A stretch of DNA of 7,828 nt from positions 1 through 7,828 of the forward strand of contig CAZWUZ010000186.1 in NCBI GenBank assembly GCA_964637655.1, read 5' to 3'. The stretch is from CAZWUZ01 sp964637655 [NCBI: uncultured bacterium] (lineage in GTDB: Bacteria > DAOPZR01). Position 1 is the first letter of the stretch; every line of letters starts with the position of its first letter. Positions 5,531 through 7,828 of the stretch are shown here, piece by piece. The position numbers and the translations under genes are program-made. The notes beneath the pieces were generated by a model. That model saw only the letters and a program-made list of their open reading frames with translations. It searched no databases and was not told where the DNA came from.

Positions 5531-5547
5531 GTTGCAATACATGCAAC
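5531..5547. promoter_or_regulatory. Operator-like dyad GTTGCA-N5-TGCAAC
   Basis: A perfect 6-bp inverted repeat with a 5-bp AT-rich centre (ATACA) lies about 130 bp upstream of the DUF5610-like gene and 84 bp past the AsmA-family gene stop (the gap counted from its last coding base). Its size fits a dimeric helix-turn-helix regulator. No regulator can be named. Confidence 0.35.
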
Positions 5548-5630
5548 TATGGACTGCAGGATAACGAATTGTGACGTAATCGAGCAAAAACGGAAAGGAA
5601 GAAATCTAACAAACGATACAGCGGGCTGGT

Positions 5631-7828
5631 TCAGCGGGCGAGGCGCTGAAACAGGTTGCTGACTTCGGTAAATGGTGATACGGGAGTGGTTTCTGCCGGT
5701 GCGGTGACTGGCGGTGTCGGAGCTGTTGCGCTGTCGTTGCGGTTTCCGCGCAGCAGGCCGGTCAGTCCGCTGACAAATTGCAGCGGGGCATGGACTATTG
5801 CCGATGGCAGGCCAAGCAGGTTGGGCATGGACGGGTCGATGCCGTAGGTCGGGGCATGATACGTGCCGCCGATGCGGAAACCGATAACGGTTTTCCCCGC
5901 GTCGTTGCTCACGCCGCCGAGCGAACTGAGCGGAATGCCGCCGATGAATCCCGCCAGCGAGGAGGAGGGGACGCGTGCCTGTCCGCGCAGCGCGAGCGGA
6001 CCGTCGAGCCCGACATTTCCCGTCACGGCGAGTGCGACCTGCTGATTGCCCAGGCGGAGCGGTTCACTGAGCGCGACGCTGCCGTTGGCAATGGTGAAGG
6101 CGACGCTCCCCGAATCGAAACGGGTGAGGAGTGCAGGGTCGCGCAGTCCGAGGTAGGGAGCGAGTTTCGTCAGTGCCGGCAGGTCGGCGACCTGCGGCTG
6201 TTGCAGGCGCAGCCAGCCGCTGCCGTGATAGCCGGCAGTGATGCTGCCGTCACCGCTCAGCGCAATGCTGCCGGTGAGGGTGCCGCGCGTGGCGGCGTCA
6301 GGCGCATCAAACGCCGCGCCAAGTTGCTGCAGGCCGAGCGCGTCAGCAGCCAGCACCAGCGTGAATGGCAGACCCGCCGCGGTTTTACCGGCGCGTCCGC
6401 TCAAGGTGATGCCGCCGCCGCAGGTGCGCGCGGTGACCTGCTCGAAGGCGAGGTCGCTGCCGCGGAAACCGATGGTGCCGCCAATGCCGGTCAGCGCCAG
6501 CGCGGGCGTGGTGAGTTGCGCGCTCGCGTTGGCCGGAATGAGCGTGCCGCTGACCATGGTCTGCTCGCCGCGGCGCGTGACGTTCAGTGCGGCTGCTCCG
6601 CGTCCGCTGACGGTGATCCCCGCCGGGAGCAGCGGATCAGTCGTGAGCGTGGCCGCGCGGGCGAGGTCGAGGTTGTCACCCGTGATCTTCAGGTCGAGCG
6701 AAAAAGGGGCGAACCCGATGGTGCCCTGCCCGCTGCAGGGGAGGCCGCCGACAGCAAAAACCACGGGCGACAACGTCATGGCGTCCGCACTGACCCGGAA
6801 GGGACCATTGAGCCGGTCGAGGCGGTGGGCGAGTGCGGGAACGGTCAGCGAGCAGTCGCGGAACGTGAAAGCGACATCCGCGAGCGACGGCAGATGTCCG
6901 CGTTTGAGCGCCAGCGCGGCGGTTACGACACCGGCACCGTCGATGGCGCTCAGCGCGCCGGCCAGCGGCTGCAGGTGGCGCAGTTCGCGGACGTCGGCGG
7001 TCAGGGTGATGTCACCGGCACCGGCGGTGGCGAGCGAATCGCCGGACGGCAGCGGCCAGGGCAGGTTGGCGTCAGTGACCGTGAATTCGCGCAGCAGGCC
7101 GGCCACCGAACCGCTGCCGGCGACAACCGCGATAGCGTCGCCTGCCAGCAGCGTGAAATCGGCGGTCAGCGCAGGGGCGGGTGCGCCGGCGGCCAGCAGT
7201 TCCGCCGGCAGCCCGAGCGGGATGAGCGGCAGCGCCTCAGTGTGCAGCGCGAGGGTGGCGGCAGCGGGCGCGTAGTCGCCCTGCAGGCGCACAGTCCCAT
7301 CGCCCACTGCGGCGGCGAGGTCGAGGTCATAGGTGCCGGCGTCGAGACCGCTGATGCTGCCGCTGATCTGTTCCAGTGTCAGGCGCCGCTGCGGCGTGAC
7401 GTAGGTGACGCTGCAATCGTCGAAACCAAGCGAAGAGAGTTTGAGCGCGCCCGCACCGTCACCGGACGGCTGCAGCAGGTCGTCGATGTTGGTGCGGCCG
7501 TCGCTGTCGGTTTCAATGATGACCTGCGCCCCGGTCAGTGTCACGCCGCTGATGCGCAGTTCGCCGCGCAGCAGCGCGCCCCAGTCGGGCGAGATATCGG
7601 CACGTGCGAGGCGCAGCAGCGGGTCAGCGCCGAAGCCCGGGGTGTCGGCAACAGTGATATCGACGATGCCGACAGTGAGGAATCCGGGGGCGAGGCCGCC
7701 CAGTGTGACGGGACGTCCGAGCGCCTGTTCCGCCGCACGCCGCACACTCTCCGCATCAGCCAGCAGGTAGACCGCCAGCGACAGGAGGAGTACCGCAAGC
7801 AGCGGCACGCCGATGATGAGGGCGCAGA
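5631..7828 (-). CDS. AsmA-family envelope protein (N-terminus beyond window edge)
   Basis: An open frame of 731 complete codons runs in from the right edge without a definite start. GTG at 7808-7806 lies inside the hydrophobic helix (CALIIG-VPLLAVLLLSLAVYLL), so the true start is probably outside. Counting from that GTG, the membrane anchor is followed by the AsmA N-terminal pattern ESVRRAAEQALGRPVTLGG (20-38), DITVADTPGFG (50-60) and RGELRISGVTLTGAQVIIET (81-100). The remainder is beta-rich with repeating L/D/G motifs, as expected of a long grooved repeat. Near the C-terminus is GFRIGGTYHAPTYG (643-656), then a Pro/Thr/Ala-rich linker (about 691-713) and a short final helix (NLFQRLAR). AsmA-like proteins are anchored in the inner membrane, extend into the periplasm and are implicated in phospholipid transport or outer-membrane homeostasis. 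The specific role here is inferred. Confidence 0.85.
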   Translation of the reverse strand, partial: CALIIGVPLLAVLLLSLAVYLLADAESVRRAAEQALGRPVTLGGLAPGFLTVGIVDITVADTPGFGADPLLRLARADISPDWGALLRGELRISGVTLTGAQVIIETDSDGRTNIDDLLQPSGDGAGALKLSSLGFDDCSVTYVTPQRRLTLEQISGSISGLDAGTYDLDLAAAVGDGTVRLQGDYAPAAATLALHTEALPLIPLGLPAELLAAGAPAPALTADFTLLAGDAIAVVAGSGSVAGLLREFTVTDANLPWPLPSGDSLATAGAGDITLTADVRELRHLQPLAGALSAIDGAGVVTAALALKRGHLPSLADVAFTFRDCSLTVPALAHRLDRLNGPFRVSADAMTLSPVVFAVGGLPCSGQGTIGFAPFSLDLKITGDNLDLARAATLTTDPLLPAGITVSGRGAAALNVTRRGEQTMVSGTLIPANASAQLTTPALALTGIGGTIGFRGSDLAFEQVTARTCGGGITLSGRAGKTAAGLPFTLVLAADALGLQQLGAAFDAPDAATRGTLTGSIALSGDGSITAGYHGSGWLRLQQPQVADLPALTKLAPYLGLRDPALLTRFDSGSVAFTIANGSVALSEPLRLGNQQVALAVTGNVGLDGPLALRGQARVPSSSLAGFIGGIPLSSLGGVSNDAGKTVIGFRIGGTYHAPTYGIDPSMPNLLGLPSAIVHAPLQFVSGLTGLLRGNRNDSATAPTPPVTAPAETTPVSPFTEVSNLFQRLAR

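Noticed and set aside
5512-5537. Sigma70 or sigma54 promoter near TTGCAA upstream of the DUF5610-like gene
   Set aside because: On the minus strand no acceptable -10 hexamer lies 16-18 bp from TTGCAA, and the GG-N10-GC spacing of sigma54 promoters is not met.
6238-7275. Plus-strand open frame (345 codons) opposite the AsmA-family gene
   Set aside because: The product is Ser/Ala/Pro/Arg low-complexity, and the minus strand reads a coherent AsmA-type protein over the whole stretch.

Overview
The window is GC-rich (roughly 60-65% by eye), densely coded DNA from a Gram-negative bacterium. An AsmA-type envelope protein, an SrkA/RdoA-type kinase, a DksA/TraR-type zinc-finger protein and a DUF5610-like protein together suggest a proteobacterium or a close relative. 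The genus cannot be read from the sequence. There are no rRNA, tRNA, CRISPR or phage genes, and no transposase gene.

Left part (1-1462): a minus-strand gene, cut by the left edge, encodes a ZIP-like metal permease with a cyclic-nucleotide-binding domain inserted between its third and fourth membrane helices. It diverges from a plus-strand operon. The gap holds two back-to-back sigma70-like promoters with identical TTGACG -35 boxes 6 bp apart. Each carries the same octamer, GGTGTTAC, at its -10 region, so one regulator could control both directions.

Operon (1462-4516, plus strand): four genes abut or overlap by one base. They encode a small unrecognised membrane protein, an SrkA-type stress kinase, a DksA/TraR-type C4 zinc-finger protein and a GT87-like (DUF2029) polytopic glycosyltransferase. 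Stress kinase plus RNA-polymerase-binding regulator suggests a stress-response unit with an envelope component (inference).

Convergent gap (4517-4845): no gene. It holds a 151-bp nested palindromic element with 11-bp imperfect terminal inverted repeats, flanked by a perfect 8-bp direct repeat, CAATCGGG. This looks like a non-autonomous mobile element (MITE-like). Three further hairpins follow.

Right part (4846-7828, minus strand): a DUF5610-like gene with a strong Shine-Dalgarno, a 227-bp spacer with two clean dyads, and then a large AsmA-family gene whose N-terminus lies beyond the right edge.

The most noteworthy items are the cNMP-gated ZIP-like architecture, the mirror-image divergent promoter pair and the MITE-like element.
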